Source: Andreprevotia lacus DSM 23236 (GTDB lineage: Bacteria > Pseudomonadota > Gammaproteobacteria > Burkholderiales > Chitinibacteraceae). From it: DNA of 47,689 nt. The notes under the pieces were generated by a model that did not search any database, had not been told where the DNA came from, and saw only the letters and a program-made list of their open reading frames with translations. The first letter of the stretch is position 1; each line of letters begins with the position of its first letter. The stretch lies in contig NZ_FWXD01000028.1 of NCBI RefSeq assembly GCF_900176275.1, positions 1 through 47,689 of the forward strand, written 5' to 3'. The position numbers and the translations under genes were made by a program. Below are positions 1-9,553 of the stretch, piece by piece.

Positions 1-300
1 CAGGAGTTGTGGGGCGTGTTGATTGCCTACACCTTGTTGCGACGGCTGATGCGTCTGATGGCGGAGCAGCTGCAGGTGGCCCCGCAGCGAATCGGCTTTC
101 ATGTTGCAGCGATGGCGATCATCGATCTACTGCGCTTTGCGCCCTTGGAGTCTGCTGGAAACCTGCCTAAACGACTGGCATTGCTCTTTGAACAGGCACG
201 GTTATTCGTGCTGCCGCCTCGGCGCGAGGGGCGGACTTATCCTCGAGTGGTCAAACGGCGTTCGGCGAAATACCCAAACAAAAATGCCAGTCAGGCTTAA
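1..300 (+). pseudogene. IS4-family transposase, C-terminal fragment (cut by window edge)
   Basis: The frame is open from base 1 to a TAA at 298-300 and encodes about 99 residues, so only the C-terminus is visible. The sequence (ELWGVLIAYTLLRRLM, then a basic tail with RTYPRVVKRR) matches the C-terminal region of IS4-type DDE transposases, which carries the Y-(2)-R-(3)-E-(6)-K neighbourhood and ends with the basic RxYPR-K motif. The catalytic residues lie outside the window, so it cannot be judged whether the element is intact. The stop codon lies in the loop of a 12-bp hairpin that also forms the likely terminator of guaA, whose stop codon is only about 45 bases away. The insertion therefore abuts the 3' end of guaA. 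Confidence 0.75.
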
Positions 301-312
301 CTGACTGGCATT
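283..312 (-). terminator. Rho-independent terminator of guaA, possibly IS-derived
   Basis: A perfect 12-bp inverted repeat (AATGCCAGTCAG at 283-294, CTGACTGGCATT at 301-312) encloses a 6-base loop. Read on the minus strand the stem is followed by TTTTGTTT, a normal terminator tail for guaA. On the plus strand there is no T tract. The left arm lies inside the transposase reading frame. Confidence 0.75.
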
Positions 313-344
313 ACCCATGCGGGGGCTTTTTGCTGGGTGAGGGA

Positions 345-1916
345 TCACTCCCACTCAATTGTTGCCGGCGGCTTGCCGCTGACGTCGTACACCACGCGGT
401 TGATGCCGCGTACTTCGTTGATGATGCGGTTGGACACCTTGCCCAGCAGCTCGTAGGGCAGTTCGGCCCACTTGGCGGTCATGAAGTCGCTGGTGCAGAC
501 CGCGCGCAGCGCCACCACGTATTCATAGGTGCGGCCGTCGCCCATCACGCCGACCGATTTCACCGGCAGGAATACGGCAAAGGCCTGGCTGGTCTTGTCG
601 TACCAGTCGAAGGCATGCAGTTCGTCGATGAAGATGGCGTCGGCACGGCGCAGCAGGTCGCAGTATTCCTTCTTCACTTCGCCCAGCACGCGCACACCCA
701 GGCCTGGGCCCGGGAACGGGTGGCGGTAAACCATTTCGTGCGGCAGGCCAAGTGCCACGCCCAGTTCGCGCACTTCGTCCTTGAACAGTTCGCGCAGCGG
801 CTCCAGCAGTTGCAGCTTCAGCGTGTCCGGCAGGCCACCCACATTGTGGTGGCTCTTGATGGTATGCGCCTTGCCGGTCTTGGCACCGGCCGATTCGATC
901 ACATCCGGGTAGATGGTGCCCTGCGCCAGCCATTTGGCGCTGGGCAGCTTGGCCGATTCGGCCTGGAAGACTTCGACGAACTCGCGGCCGATGATCTTGC
1001 GCTTGGCTTCCGGGTCGCTCACGCCGGCCAGATGGCCCATGAATTGTTCGGTCGCATTGACGTGAATCACCTTCACACCGAGATGCTTGTTGAAGATGTT
1101 CATCACCTGCTCGCCTTCATTCAGGCGCAGCAGGCCGTTGTCGACGAACACGCAGGTGAGCTGATCGCCAATCGCGCGGTGGATCAGCGCGGCAGCCACC
1201 GAGGAATCGACGCCGCCGGACAGGCCGAGGATGACTTCATCGCTGCCGACCTGCTCGCGGATGCGCGCCACGGCTTGCTCGATGTAATTCGGCATGGTCC
1301 AGCCCGGCTGGCAGCCGGCGATGTCCAGCACGAAGCGGTTGAGCATGTCGCGGCCCTTGAGGGTATGCGTTACCTCAGGGTGGAACTGCACCGCGTAGAA
1401 GCCGCGTGCCTCATCGGCAATCGCGGCAATCGGGCAAGCGGCGTTTTCGCCGATCACGCTGAAGCCTTGCGGCAGCGCGGTCACCTTGTCGCCGTGGCTC
1501 ATCCACACTTCAAGATAGCCTTCGCCATTGTCGCCCTTGCGGTCCTCGATGGCGTTGAACAGCTTGCTGTGACCATGTGCGCGGATTTCGGCAAAGCCAA
1601 ATTCACGCACCTTGCCGGCTTCAACCTGGCCACCGAGCGCCTGCGCCATCCACTGCATGCCGTAGCAAATGCCCAGCACCGGCACACCCAGCTCGAACAG
1701 CTTGGGGTCGGCCTGATAGTCAGACTCGTACACCGAGTTGGGGCCGCCCGACAGGATGATGGCCTTGGGGTTGAATGCCTTGATGAAGTCGATCGACACA
1801 TCGAAGGAATGCAGTTCACAGTACACATGGGCTTCGCGCACGCGGCGGGCGATCAGCTGGGTGACTTGCGAACCGAAGTCGAGAATGAGGACTTTGTCCA
1901 AGGCTTGTTGCGTCAT
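345..1916 (-). CDS. guaA: GMP synthase (glutamine-hydrolysing)
   Basis: Converts XMP, glutamine and ATP to GMP, the last step of guanine nucleotide synthesis, in the cytoplasm. The 523 residues are the normal length. The N-terminal class I amidotransferase domain shows the catalytic triad: Cys84 in GICYGMQ, and His179 and Glu181 in FHPEVTHT. The ATP-pyrophosphatase P-loop SGGVDSS is at 233-239, and the C-terminal dimerisation domain ends with the family-typical PPATIEWE. The ATG is preceded by AAGGAAG. It lies 35 bases downstream of dacB on the same strand, so the two are probably cotranscribed, and it ends at a strong hairpin terminator. Nothing unusual is seen in the protein. Confidence 0.98.
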   Translation of the reverse strand: MTQQALDKVLILDFGSQVTQLIARRVREAHVYCELHSFDVSIDFIKAFNPKAIILSGGPNSVYESDYQADPKLFELGVPVLGICYGMQWMAQALGGQVEAGKVREFGFAEIRAHGHSKLFNAIEDRKGDNGEGYLEVWMSHGDKVTALPQGFSVIGENAACPIAAIADEARGFYAVQFHPEVTHTLKGRDMLNRFVLDIAGCQPGWTMPNYIEQAVARIREQVGSDEVILGLSGGVDSSVAAALIHRAIGDQLTCVFVDNGLLRLNEGEQVMNIFNKHLGVKVIHVNATEQFMGHLAGVSDPEAKRKIIGREFVEVFQAESAKLPSAKWLAQGTIYPDVIESAGAKTGKAHTIKSHHNVGGLPDTLKLQLLEPLRELFKDEVRELGVALGLPHEMVYRHPFPGPGLGVRVLGEVKKEYCDLLRRADAIFIDELHAFDWYDKTSQAFAVFLPVKSVGVMGDGRTYEYVVALRAVCTSDFMTAKWAELPYELLGKVSNRIINEVRGINRVVYDVSGKPPATIEWE

Positions 1917-1951
1917 GGGCAGGCTTCCTTTCGGGCGGGCAATCTGCGATT

Positions 1952-3400
1952 TTACCTTGTTGCGCGCAAGGCGGCGAGTTCGCTGGTCGGCGCATTGGCA
2001 ATCCAGCGCAGGATTTCATCCAGCACCGGTGCATATTGCGGCGCGCGCGGGTGGTTGGCGATGGCCACCACCGCCCAGTCCACGCCATCGGCATCGCGCA
2101 CATAACCGGCCACCGCCTTCACATCCTTGAGCGTGCCGGTCTTGATGTGCGCGGCAATATCGTCACGTTTGAGGCGCTTTCTCATCGTGCCATCAATGGC
2201 CACAATGGGCAGCGACGAAATGAACTCGGCGGCAAAACGGCTGCGGTTGGCGCTGACCAGCAACTGCGCCAGATGCGCGCTGCTGATGCGTTCGTGGCGC
2301 GACAGGCCCGAGCCGTTTTCCAGCGTCAGCTCGTCAAAACGCAAGCCTTGCTGGCCCAGCCAGCTTTTGATGGCAGTGGCGGCGCGCGTCGGCGTATCGC
2401 CGCTCTCCTGCGATTGCGCCCCCAGGGTAAGGAACAGCTGGCGCGCCATCATGTTGTTGCTGTACTTGTTGATGTCGCGAATGGTGTTGGCCACATCCTG
2501 CGATTTGGTCGAGGCCAGCACTAGCGCACTCGCTGGCGTGGCGCCCTCGCTCCAGCCGGCGATGCCCTGCCCGCCCAGCTCGCGCCACAGCTGGCGCACC
2601 AGCGCGGCGGTATAGGTCTGCGCATTCATCACCGCCACATAGCGCTCGACGCGGCAACCCGCCGGCACCTCGCCCGCCAGTTGCAGCGTGATCTGCAGAT
2701 TGTTCATCTGCCCCAGCCGCTGATTGACGCGCTGGCTCCATGCCTCGCAATTGCCGCTGCGGCCGATGGCCAGCTCGTTGCTGACGCGCACCTCGGGCAG
2801 TGGCGGCTCGGCGGTCAGGCGCACCCGGTCACCCGTGCTGTCAATCAGCAGGCGGATGGATTTGAAATTGGTCAACGCCGCATCCGGGTCAACCATGAAG
2901 GGGCGCTCGGCGCCGTTGCCATCGTCGTCAAAGCCGCTATCGGGCGGCAACATGAACAAGCTGCGATCCAGCACCAGCTTGCCCTTGATGTCGGTCACAC
3001 CAGCCGCCTTCAGATCACGCAGCCATTGCCACACGCGCTCGATGGTCAGCTTGGGGTCACCGCTGCCGCGCAGATAGAGATTGCCGTTCAGCACACCGTT
3101 CACCGGCTGCGCATCGCTCAGCAGGTCGGTCTGCCACTGCCACGCCGGGCCGAGCAGGCCCAGTGCGCTATAGGTGGTGACCAGCTTCATGGTCGATGCC
3201 GGGTTGACCGGGCGCTCGGCCTGGTACTGCAGCACCGGCTTGCCGTCATTCAGCGCCACGATGGCGACCGACAAACCATCTGCCGGCAGCTTGTTGGCTT
3301 TCAGGGCTGCCTGCACGCTGGCGGGCAGGCTGTCGGCCGCACTGGCGGCCAGCGAGAATGCCGCGCAGCACAGCGCGGCCAGGGTAGTACGAAGCAACAT
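1952..3400 (-). CDS. dacB: D-alanyl-D-alanine carboxypeptidase/endopeptidase (PBP4 type)
   Basis: Periplasmic low-molecular-weight penicillin-binding protein of peptidase family S13, which trims or cleaves peptidoglycan cross-links. From the ATG at 3400 it has 482 residues, normal for the family. A signal peptide ([22 protein letters not shown]) precedes the mature protein. The three active-site motifs are present: SxxK at 69-72 (STMK), SNN at 314-316, and KTG at 420-422. Longer in-frame starts upstream would read through the preceding small gene. The chosen ATG overlaps that gene's stop codon by one base (TGATG), which indicates translational coupling. guaA follows 35 bases downstream. Confidence 0.93.
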   Translation of the reverse strand: MLLRTTLAALCCAAFSLAASAADSLPASVQAALKANKLPADGLSVAIVALNDGKPVLQYQAERPVNPASTMKLVTTYSALGLLGPAWQWQTDLLSDAQPVNGVLNGNLYLRGSGDPKLTIERVWQWLRDLKAAGVTDIKGKLVLDRSLFMLPPDSGFDDDGNGAERPFMVDPDAALTNFKSIRLLIDSTGDRVRLTAEPPLPEVRVSNELAIGRSGNCEAWSQRVNQRLGQMNNLQITLQLAGEVPAGCRVERYVAVMNAQTYTAALVRQLWRELGGQGIAGWSEGATPASALVLASTKSQDVANTIRDINKYSNNMMARQLFLTLGAQSQESGDTPTRAATAIKSWLGQQGLRFDELTLENGSGLSRHERISSAHLAQLLVSANRSRFAAEFISSLPIVAIDGTMRKRLKRDDIAAHIKTGTLKDVKAVAGYVRDADGVDWAVVAIANHPRAPQYAPVLDEILRWIANAPTSELAALRATR

Positions 3401-3609
3401 CAGCGGATTTCCAGTTTCACGTCGGGATGGCGCTGCTGCCAGGCCATCGCGGCGGCGCGGTAGGTATTCAGGTCGGCAGCGTAGAAGTCGAAAATACAGG
3501 GGTCGCAGCCACTGCCGCAGCACTCCTCCAGCTCGGGCTCGCGCGGCGGCTCGGGTGGCGGATCATCGGGAAAGCGTTGCAGCAACTGGGCGTAATCGGG
3601 GACGGACAT
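3400..3609 (-). CDS. Small cysteine-rich protein, oxidoreductase-like N-terminal domain
   Basis: 69 residues from the ATG at 3609; an in-frame TTG lies five codons upstream. The core PPPEPPREPELEECCGSGC followed by DPCIFDFY is the hallmark of the oxidoreductase-like N-terminal domain family (PF09791): short bacterial proteins with a proline stretch, then CC-GSGC-x2-C and an aromatic/acidic segment. The four clustered cysteines suggest metal or Fe-S binding, but no function is established from the sequence. It is the first gene of a unit with dacB and guaA; its stop overlaps the dacB start by one base. No strong ribosome-binding site is visible. It is divergent from dnaX with only 62 bases between the starts. 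Confidence 0.75.
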   Translation of the reverse strand: MSVPDYAQLLQRFPDDPPPEPPREPELEECCGSGCDPCIFDFYAADLNTYRAAAMAWQQRHPDVKLEIR

Positions 3610-3671
3610 GAGATTGCGTTGCAAAACATCGGGAATCGTTTAGAAACGGCCAATGGGTTAGAATTCGCCCC

Positions 3672-5387
3672 ATGGCCTACCAAGTACTCGCCCGCAAGTG
3701 GCGCCCCAGAACCTTCGCCCAGCTCGTCGGGCAGGAACACGTGATTCGCGCACTGGCAAACGCGTTTGCCAGCGAACGGCTGCACCACGCCTACCTGCTG
3801 ACCGGCACGCGCGGCGTGGGCAAGACCACCATCGCGCGCATCATGGCCAAGGCGCTCAATTGCGAGACCGGCATTACGTCTGACCCGTGCGGCGTCTGTT
3901 CAGCCTGCACGCAGATCGACGCCGGCCGTTTTGTCGACCTGCTGGAAATCGACGCCGCATCCAACACCGGCATCGACAACATCCGCGAGGTGCTCGACAA
4001 CGCGCAGTACGCGCCGACCGCCGGGCGCTTCAAAGTGTACATCATCGACGAAGTACACATGCTGTCCAAGAGCGCGTTCAACGCCATGCTCAAGACGCTG
4101 GAAGAGCCGCCCGGCCACGTCAAATTCATTCTGGCCACCACCGACCCGCAGAAAGTACCGATCACGGTACTCAGCCGCTGCCTGCAATTCTCGCTGCGCC
4201 AGATGACGCCGCAACAGGTGTCCGGCCACCTGAACAACGTATTGAATGCCGAACAGATCCAGTTCGAGCCGGGCGCACTGCCGCTGCTGGGGCATGCTGC
4301 CAATGGCTCGATGCGCGATGCGCTGTCGCTGCTGGATCAGGCCATCGCCTATGGTGCCGGCCAGGTTGAGGAAGCCGGCGTGCGCGCCATGCTGGGCGCA
4401 GTGGACCAGAGCTATCTGTTCGAGCTGCTCAATGCACTGATCGCACGCGACGGCGCCGCGCTGATGGCTGCAGCCGATGCGATTGCCGGCCGTGGCCTGA
4501 GTTACGAAGCCGCACTGCACGAGCTGGCCCACCTGTTGCACCAGATTGCCGTGGCGCAGACCGTGCCGGGCGCACTGGCCGACGATCTGCCGCAACGCAC
4601 CAACATCCTTGCAGTAGCGCAGGCACTGGCGCCGGAAGATACGCAACTGTTTTACCAGATCGCGCTGCATGGCCGGCGTGACCTGCCGTTGGCACCGGAC
4701 GAATACGCCGGCTTCACCATGACCCTGCTGCGCATGCTGGCCTTTGCGCCGGCGGCCAACAGCCATATCGACGCACTGGGCGCGCCGGCTGCACGCGCAC
4801 CCGCAACCGCACCCGTGCCCACGGCGCCAACAGAGGCAGCAGCCCCGGCGGAACCCACGGTGGTTGAAGAAGCACCGCAACGCGCCTATGTACCGACCAT
4901 ACCGGTGCAAATGCATACGCCTGAAGAGGCAGCGCCGCTTGTCGCCGCCCCTGCCCCTGCACCGGCCGAGCCCACACCGCCGTGGCTGGAAGAAGAACCG
5001 GCCAACCGCGTATTCGATGGCGACTGGCGCACCTTGCTCGGCCGCCTCAAGCTTGGCCGTGCCAGCATGCTGGCCCAGCATGCCGAGCTGACCGGGCACG
5101 ACGGCGACAGCTACACATTGCGCGTGGCCGATGAACACAAAATGGTCGCCACGCGCGATTACCAGGAGTCACTGCGCGAGGCGCTGGAGGGCTATTTCGG
5201 CCGCCCCATCCAGCTCAAGGTCAACGTGGATGCCAGCACGGCCGACACACCGGCCGCGCAGGCTGCGCGCGAGCGCGAGCAGAAACAGCGCGATGCCGAG
5301 GCGCAGATTCAGAACGATGGCTTTGTACAGACGCTGGTGCGCGATTTTGGCGCCAGCATCCTGCCCGATTCGATCAAACCGGTTTAA
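3672..5387 (+). CDS. dnaX: DNA polymerase III subunit tau (clamp loader)
   Basis: ATPase of the replication clamp loader. The 571 residues include an AAA+ module with Walker A GTRGVGKTT at 45-53, a zinc site (Cys64, Cys73, Cys76, Cys79), Walker B IIDEVHM around Asp126-Glu127, sensor-1 ATTDP near 155-159, and the arginine finger in SRC near 169. After about residue 365 comes an Ala/Pro/Thr-rich linker, then a C-terminal domain likely to bind the alpha subunit. No A6-type slippery heptamer of the E. coli gamma-frameshift kind was noticed. The ATG lacks a clear Shine-Dalgarno sequence; a TAGAAT -10-like hexamer at 3659-3664 would place the transcript start almost at the ATG, so a leaderless mRNA is possible. 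Confidence 0.96.
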   Translation: MAYQVLARKWRPRTFAQLVGQEHVIRALANAFASERLHHAYLLTGTRGVGKTTIARIMAKALNCETGITSDPCGVCSACTQIDAGRFVDLLEIDAASNTGIDNIREVLDNAQYAPTAGRFKVYIIDEVHMLSKSAFNAMLKTLEEPPGHVKFILATTDPQKVPITVLSRCLQFSLRQMTPQQVSGHLNNVLNAEQIQFEPGALPLLGHAANGSMRDALSLLDQAIAYGAGQVEEAGVRAMLGAVDQSYLFELLNALIARDGAALMAAADAIAGRGLSYEAALHELAHLLHQIAVAQTVPGALADDLPQRTNILAVAQALAPEDTQLFYQIALHGRRDLPLAPDEYAGFTMTLLRMLAFAPAANSHIDALGAPAARAPATAPVPTAPTEAAAPAEPTVVEEAPQRAYVPTIPVQMHTPEEAAPLVAAPAPAPAEPTPPWLEEEPANRVFDGDWRTLLGRLKLGRASMLAQHAELTGHDGDSYTLRVADEHKMVATRDYQESLREALEGYFGRPIQLKVNVDASTADTPAAQAAREREQKQRDAEAQIQNDGFVQTLVRDFGASILPDSIKPV

Positions 5388-5456
5388 CCTGTACGCAGGA
5401 TATTCCTCCCGATTCAACATCGCCGGCCCGGCCGGCAACGCAACAAGGAGCACATC

Positions 5457-5786
5457 ATGTTCAACAAGGGCGGCATTGGCCAGCTGATGCAAAAAGCGCA
5501 GAAGATGCAGGAAGACATGGCCAAGGCACAGGAAGAACTGGCCAAGGTCGAAGTCGAAGGCGTAGCTGGCGCGGGCATGGTCAAGATCGTGATGACCTGC
5601 GGCCACGCAGTGAAGCGCGTCTCCATCGATGACTCGCTGCTGTCGGACGACAAAGACATGCTGGAAGACCTGATCGCAGCGGCATTCAACGATGCAGCGC
5701 GCAAGGCCGAAGCCACATCGCAGGAACGCATGAGCGGCATGACGGCAGGCCTGGGCCTGCCGCCGGGCTTCAAGATGCCGTTCTGA
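5457..5786 (+). CDS. ybaB: Nucleoid-associated protein, YbaB/EbfC family
   Basis: 109 residues, the standard size for this small dimeric DNA-binding family, usually found as dnaX-ybaB-recR as it is here. The N-terminus ([28 protein letters not shown]) is the long helix of the family, and the C-terminus ends [12 protein letters not shown], a conserved tail. A strong ribosome-binding site AAGGAG lies at 5445-5450, six bases before the ATG. It is followed by a Rho-independent terminator before recR. Confidence 0.95.
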   Translation: MFNKGGIGQLMQKAQKMQEDMAKAQEELAKVEVEGVAGAGMVKIVMTCGHAVKRVSIDDSLLSDDKDMLEDLIAAAFNDAARKAEATSQERMSGMTAGLGLPPGFKMPF

Positions 5787-5812
5787 TCCAGACGGGTATC
5801 AACCCGGCCGGA

Positions 5813-5845
5813 ACAAGCCCTGCACGCGATGCGCCGCAGGGCTTT
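5813..5845 (+). terminator. Terminator after ybaB
   Basis: AAGCCCTGC at 5813-5821 pairs with GCAGGGCTT ending at 5842, and the stem is followed directly by a run of five Ts. It separates ybaB from recR, so recR may need its own promoter or rely on readthrough. Confidence 0.8.
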
Positions 5846-5880
5846 TTACATCGCACTGCTCACTATCCACTGGTGCCGCC

Positions 5881-6477
5881 ATGAAAGCCCCCTCCTCGCT
5901 TGAGCAATTGATCCAGGCCCTCAAGGTATTGCCGGGAGTAGGCCCCAAATCGGCCAGCCGCATGGCCTACCACCTGCTGCAACGCGATCAGGGTGGTGCA
6001 GCCAATCTGGCGCATGCCATCGAATACGCGATTGCCACGCTCAAGCACTGCCGCCGCTGCAACACTTTTACCGAAGGCGAACTGTGCGAAATCTGCGCCG
6101 ATGAAGATCGCAACCATCAGCAGCTGTGCGTGGTGGAAATGCCCACCGACCTGCTGATGATCGAGCAGACGCTGGCCTACCACGGTCTGTATTTCGTGCT
6201 GATGGGGCGGCTGTCGCCGCTGGATGGCATCGGCCCGAATGAAATCGCGTTGGCCCGGCTGCTGGAGCGTGCGGTCGATGGTGAGGTGCAGGAAGTGGTC
6301 ATTGCCACCAATTTCACCGTCGAGGGCGAAGCCACTGCCCACTATCTGGCCGAGCTGATGCGCACACGCGGTCTGCAGGTCAGCCGCATTGCGCGCGGTC
6401 TGCCGGTGGGTGGCGAGCTGGAGCACGTTGATCCGGGCACACTGGCCCAAGCCTTGGTCGAGCGGCGCAAACTCTGA
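5881..6477 (+). CDS. recR: Recombination mediator RecR
   Basis: Works with RecF and RecO to load RecA at single-strand gaps. The 198 residues are full length. The helix-hairpin-helix region around [17 protein letters not shown] (17-33) binds DNA. The C4 zinc finger is visible as Cys57, Cys60, Cys69 and Cys72. The Toprim domain follows ([14 protein letters not shown]), and the C-terminal [20 protein letters not shown] is the typical Walker B-like end. It is in the conserved dnaX-ybaB-recR order. Confidence 0.97.
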   Translation: MKAPSSLEQLIQALKVLPGVGPKSASRMAYHLLQRDQGGAANLAHAIEYAIATLKHCRRCNTFTEGELCEICADEDRNHQQLCVVEMPTDLLMIEQTLAYHGLYFVLMGRLSPLDGIGPNEIALARLLERAVDGEVQEVVIATNFTVEGEATAHYLAELMRTRGLQVSRIARGLPVGGELEHVDPGTLAQALVERRKL

Positions 6478-6518
6478 TCGACGGGCGCGACGTACCCGCT
6501 GTATCGCAACGCGCAGAC

Positions 6519-6544
6519 AAAAAAAGCCCCGCACTCAGCGGGGC
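6519..6544 (-). terminator. Terminator of the sugar ABC transporter operon
   Basis: GCCCCGC at 6526-6532 pairs with GCGGGGC at 6538-6544 around a 5-base loop. Read on the minus strand the stem is followed by seven Ts, as expected for the end of the transporter operon whose last gene stops at 6606. Confidence 0.85.
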
Positions 6545-6605
6545 AAGTTGACTACTCACGAGGAAATCGGCGGGCGCCGGCGCAGGCCGGACCCCGGGTC
6601 ATGTA

Positions 6606-7691
6606 TCACGCCAGGCGTGCTTCGCTCTCGGCGTCGAACAACACGGCCTTGGAGACATCCGGCTGCAGGCGCACGGTATCGCCCGGCCCCTTGGCCTCGC
6701 GCGGGTGCAGGCGGGCGCACACTTCGATGCCGTTCAGCTGGGTCAGCACCATGGTGTCCGGGCCGGTCGGCTCGGTCAGGTGCACCTTGCAGGCCAGCCC
6801 TTGCTCGCCCACCACGTCGAATTGCTCGGGGCGGATCCCCAGGATCACCTTCTTGCCCACGCTGCCGGTCAGCTTGGCGGCCTGCGGCAGCGCAATGAAG
6901 CGGGCTTCGCCCTCGCTCTGCAGGCTCACCCCCAGCTGGCCATCCTGCTCGGCCAGATGGCAAGGAATGAAGTTCATCGATGGCGAACCAATGAAGCTGG
7001 CCACGAACAGATTGGCCGGCTGGTCATAAATCTCTTGCGGGCTGCCGAACTGCTGGATCACGCCGTCCTTCATCACCGCGATCTTGTCGCCCAGGGTCAT
7101 GGCTTCGATCTGGTCGTGCGTGACATACACGATGGTGGTTTTCAGGCGGTGGTGCAGCTGCTTGATCTCGGTACGCATTTCGACGCGCAGCTTGGCATCA
7201 AGGTTGGACAGCGGCTCGTCAAACAGGAACAGGATCGGGTCACGCGCCAGCGCACGCCCCATGGCGACACGCTGCCGCTGGCCGCCGGACAGCTGGCTGG
7301 GCTTGCGGTCCAGCAGGTGGTCCATCTGCAGCATCTTGGCGACACGGGCAATGATCTCGTCCTGCTCTTTCTTGGGCACGCCACGCGTTTCCATGCCGAA
7401 GGCGATGTTCTGGCGCACGTTCATGGTGGGGTACAGCGCATAGCTCTGGAACACCATGGCGATGTCGCGGTCTTTCGGTGCCACGTTGTTGACCACGCGG
7501 CCGCCAATGTGGACTTCGCCGGTCGTCGGGCTTTCCAGTCCGGCAATGATGTTCATCAACGTGGATTTACCGCAGCCAGACGGGCCGACCAGAATCAGGA
7601 ACTGGCCCGATTCGATTTCGATGTCGATCCCCTTGAGGATATGTGTGTCGCCAAAGCTCTTGGTGACGTTCTTGATGGCGAGAGCGCCCAT
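6606..7691 (-). CDS. gtsD: Sugar ABC transporter ATP-binding protein (MalK/UgpC/GtsD type)
   Basis: Cytoplasmic ATPase energising sugar uptake. It has 361 residues, the length of the CUT1 (MalK-like) ATPases that carry a C-terminal OB-fold regulatory part. Walker A GPSGCGKST is at 36-44, the signature LSGGQ at 134-138, Walker B LFLFDEP with Asp158-Glu159, and the switch His in THD at 191-193. The gene follows permease gtsC by 10 bases and ends the operon. The symbol is given by analogy with the glucose gtsABCD system of pseudomonads, supported by the adjoining glucose-catabolic genes. A MalK- or UgpC-like specificity cannot be excluded from the ATPase alone. Confidence 0.85.
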   Translation of the reverse strand: MGALAIKNVTKSFGDTHILKGIDIEIESGQFLILVGPSGCGKSTLMNIIAGLESPTTGEVHIGGRVVNNVAPKDRDIAMVFQSYALYPTMNVRQNIAFGMETRGVPKKEQDEIIARVAKMLQMDHLLDRKPSQLSGGQRQRVAMGRALARDPILFLFDEPLSNLDAKLRVEMRTEIKQLHHRLKTTIVYVTHDQIEAMTLGDKIAVMKDGVIQQFGSPQEIYDQPANLFVASFIGSPSMNFIPCHLAEQDGQLGVSLQSEGEARFIALPQAAKLTGSVGKKVILGIRPEQFDVVGEQGLACKVHLTEPTGPDTMVLTQLNGIEVCARLHPREAKGPGDTVRLQPDVSKAVLFDAESEARLA

Positions 7692-7701
7692 ATAGTTCTC
7701 C

Positions 7702-8550
7702 TTATCCCTTCACCGCGCCGGCAGTCAGGCCGCGCACGAAATATTTGCCTGCGAATACGTAGACGAGGATGGTCGGCAGCGCGGCAATCAGCGCGGCGGA
7801 CATGTCGACGTTGTATTCCTTGACCGAGGTCGATGTGTTGGCGAGGTTGTTCAGCCCCACGGTGATCGGCTTGCTGTCGCCGGCGGAGAACACCACGCCG
7901 AACAGGAAGTCGTTCCAGATCTGCGTGAATTGCCAGATCAGCACCACCATGATGATGGGGGTGGACATCGGGATGATGATGCGCAGGAAAATGCGCCAGA
8001 ACCCCGCACCATCCAGCCGCGCCGCCTTGATCAGCTCATCGGGAATGCTCACGTAGTAGTTGCGGAAGAACAGCGTGGTCGAAGCCAGACCATAGATCAC
8101 GTGCACGGTCACCAGACCGGCGATCGAGTTGGCAATGCCGAACCAGCCCAATGTCTGCGCCATCGGCAGCAATACCACCTGGAAGGGGATGAACACGCCG
8201 AACAGGATCAGCGCAAACGTCAGCTCGGAGCCACGGAAGCGCCACTTGGACAGCACGTAGCCGTTGAGCGCGCCCAGCGTGGTGGAAATCAGCACCGCCG
8301 GGATGACCATGCGTACCGAGTTCCAGAAGAACGGCTGCAGACCACCGCAATCAACACCGGTGCACGCACTCGACCAAGCCTTGCCCCAGGCCTCAAAGGA
8401 AATGCTGGTCGGCAGCGACAACAGGTTGCCGGCACGAATCTGGTCCATCGTCTTGAGCGACGTGACCACCATGACATACAGGGGCAACAGATAGTACAGC
8501 GCCGCCACCAACAGCGCTGCGTACAGCGCACCACGCCAGAACTTAGGCAT
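7702..8550 (-). CDS. gtsC: Sugar ABC transporter permease (MalG/GtsC type)
   Basis: Inner-membrane permease of the CUT1 class, 282 residues with about six hydrophobic segments. The cytoplasmic EAA loop that docks the ATPase is recognisable (DELIKAARLDGAGFWRIFLRI). The C-terminus YFVRGLTAGAVKG is typical of MalG-like subunits. Its start overlaps the end of the preceding permease gene by 8 bases, indicating translational coupling, and it is followed at 10 bases by the ATPase gene. The substrate is inferred to be glucose from the neighbouring Entner-Doudoroff genes and the glucose-binding-like periplasmic protein. Confidence 0.87.
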   Translation of the reverse strand: MPKFWRGALYAALLVAALYYLLPLYVMVVTSLKTMDQIRAGNLLSLPTSISFEAWGKAWSSACTGVDCGGLQPFFWNSVRMVIPAVLISTTLGALNGYVLSKWRFRGSELTFALILFGVFIPFQVVLLPMAQTLGWFGIANSIAGLVTVHVIYGLASTTLFFRNYYVSIPDELIKAARLDGAGFWRIFLRIIIPMSTPIIMVVLIWQFTQIWNDFLFGVVFSAGDSKPITVGLNNLANTSTSVKEYNVDMSAALIAALPTILVYVFAGKYFVRGLTAGAVKG

Positions 8551-9442
8551 TGCGGTTACCTCGCAGCTCGGAATAAAGATAGGGAACGACGATGGCAGCC
8601 ACCGTCATCAACATCATGGTGGCACTGGCAGCGCCGAGGCCGGTCTGGCCGCGGGTGAACGCCATTGCATACATGAAGGTGGCAGGCACGTCCGACGCAA
8701 AGCCGGGGCCGCCGCCGGTCAGCGCCATCACGAGGTCGAAGCTCTTGATGGCGATGTGGCACAAAATCATCAGGGTAGAGAAGAACACCGGGCGCAGGGC
8801 TGGCAGGATGATCTTCCAGTAGATGCGCGGTAACGAGGCACCGTCGATCTGGGCGGCCTTGATGATGGAATCATCGATACCACGCAGGCCGGCAAGGAAC
8901 AGCGCCATCACGAAGCCGGACGATTGCCACATGGCGGCAATCACCACGGTGTAAATCGAGGTATCCGGGTTCACCAGCCAGTCGAATGTGAAGTTGGCAA
9001 AGCCCCAGTCATGCATGAGCTTTTCCAGCCCCAGCCCCGGGTTCAGCATCCACTTCCACGCAGTACCGGTCACGATGAAGGACAGCGCCATCGGGTACAG
9101 GTAGATGGTGCGCAGCGCGCCCTCGCCACGGATTTTCTGATCCAGCAGGATGGCCAGGAAAATACCGACCGCCATGGCGCCGCCAATGAACAGCCCGCCG
9201 AAAATGAACAGGTTTTTGACGGCCACCCACCAGCGTTCGCTTTCAAACAGTGCCTGGTATTGAACAAGGCCGGCCCATTCGAAATTGGGCAGCAGGCGTG
9301 AACTGGTAAAGGACAGGTAGCCGTTCCAGGCAATGAAGCCGTAGACGAACAAGATCGTCAGCAGGAACGACGGTGCCAGCACCAGCCGGGGCAACCAACG
9401 CTCCGCAAATCCGTAGTGCGCGGATTGGGTTGGGTTAGACAT
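8543..9442 (-). CDS. gtsB: Sugar ABC transporter permease (MalF/GtsB type)
   Basis: Second inner-membrane permease, 299 residues with about six transmembrane segments. The first (LVLAPSFLLTILFVYGFIAWNGYLSF) begins near residue 20. The EAA motif appears as DSIIKAAQIDGASLPRIYWKIILP, followed by the membrane segment with the conserved GGPGFAS. It is separated from the binding-protein gene by 111 bases that contain two strong hairpins, which are likely to set the ratio of binding protein to permease. It overlaps gtsC by 8 bases. Confidence 0.87.
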   Translation of the reverse strand: MSNPTQSAHYGFAERWLPRLVLAPSFLLTILFVYGFIAWNGYLSFTSSRLLPNFEWAGLVQYQALFESERWWVAVKNLFIFGGLFIGGAMAVGIFLAILLDQKIRGEGALRTIYLYPMALSFIVTGTAWKWMLNPGLGLEKLMHDWGFANFTFDWLVNPDTSIYTVVIAAMWQSSGFVMALFLAGLRGIDDSIIKAAQIDGASLPRIYWKIILPALRPVFFSTLMILCHIAIKSFDLVMALTGGGPGFASDVPATFMYAMAFTRGQTGLGAASATMMLMTVAAIVVPYLYSELRGNRNA

Positions 9443-9491
9443 GGCAGGATTCTCCGGGAACCGGGTTGTTGTAGGTATGGGACTTGCGCAA

Positions 9492-9543
9492 CCGGCACCC
9501 GCGGGTGCCGGCCGGATGCGCCGCCATCGGTCGATGGCGGCGC
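9492..9543 (-). other. Two tandem intercistronic stem-loops between gtsA and gtsB
   Basis: Positions 9492-9511 form a perfect 20-base palindrome (arms CCGGCACC/GGTGCCGG). Positions 9518-9543 form an 11-bp stem (GCGCCGCCATC/GATGGCGGCGC) with a 4-base loop. Neither is followed by a T tract on the minus strand. Their position between binding protein and permease is that of mRNA-stabilising or partial-termination structures, as in malE-malF. Confidence 0.6.
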
Positions 9544-9553
9544 GGTTGCTGCA

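Noticed and set aside
3672-5387. Programmed -1 frameshift producing a gamma form of DnaX
   Set aside because: No A-AAA-AAG-like slippery heptamer with a downstream stem was found in the linker region.
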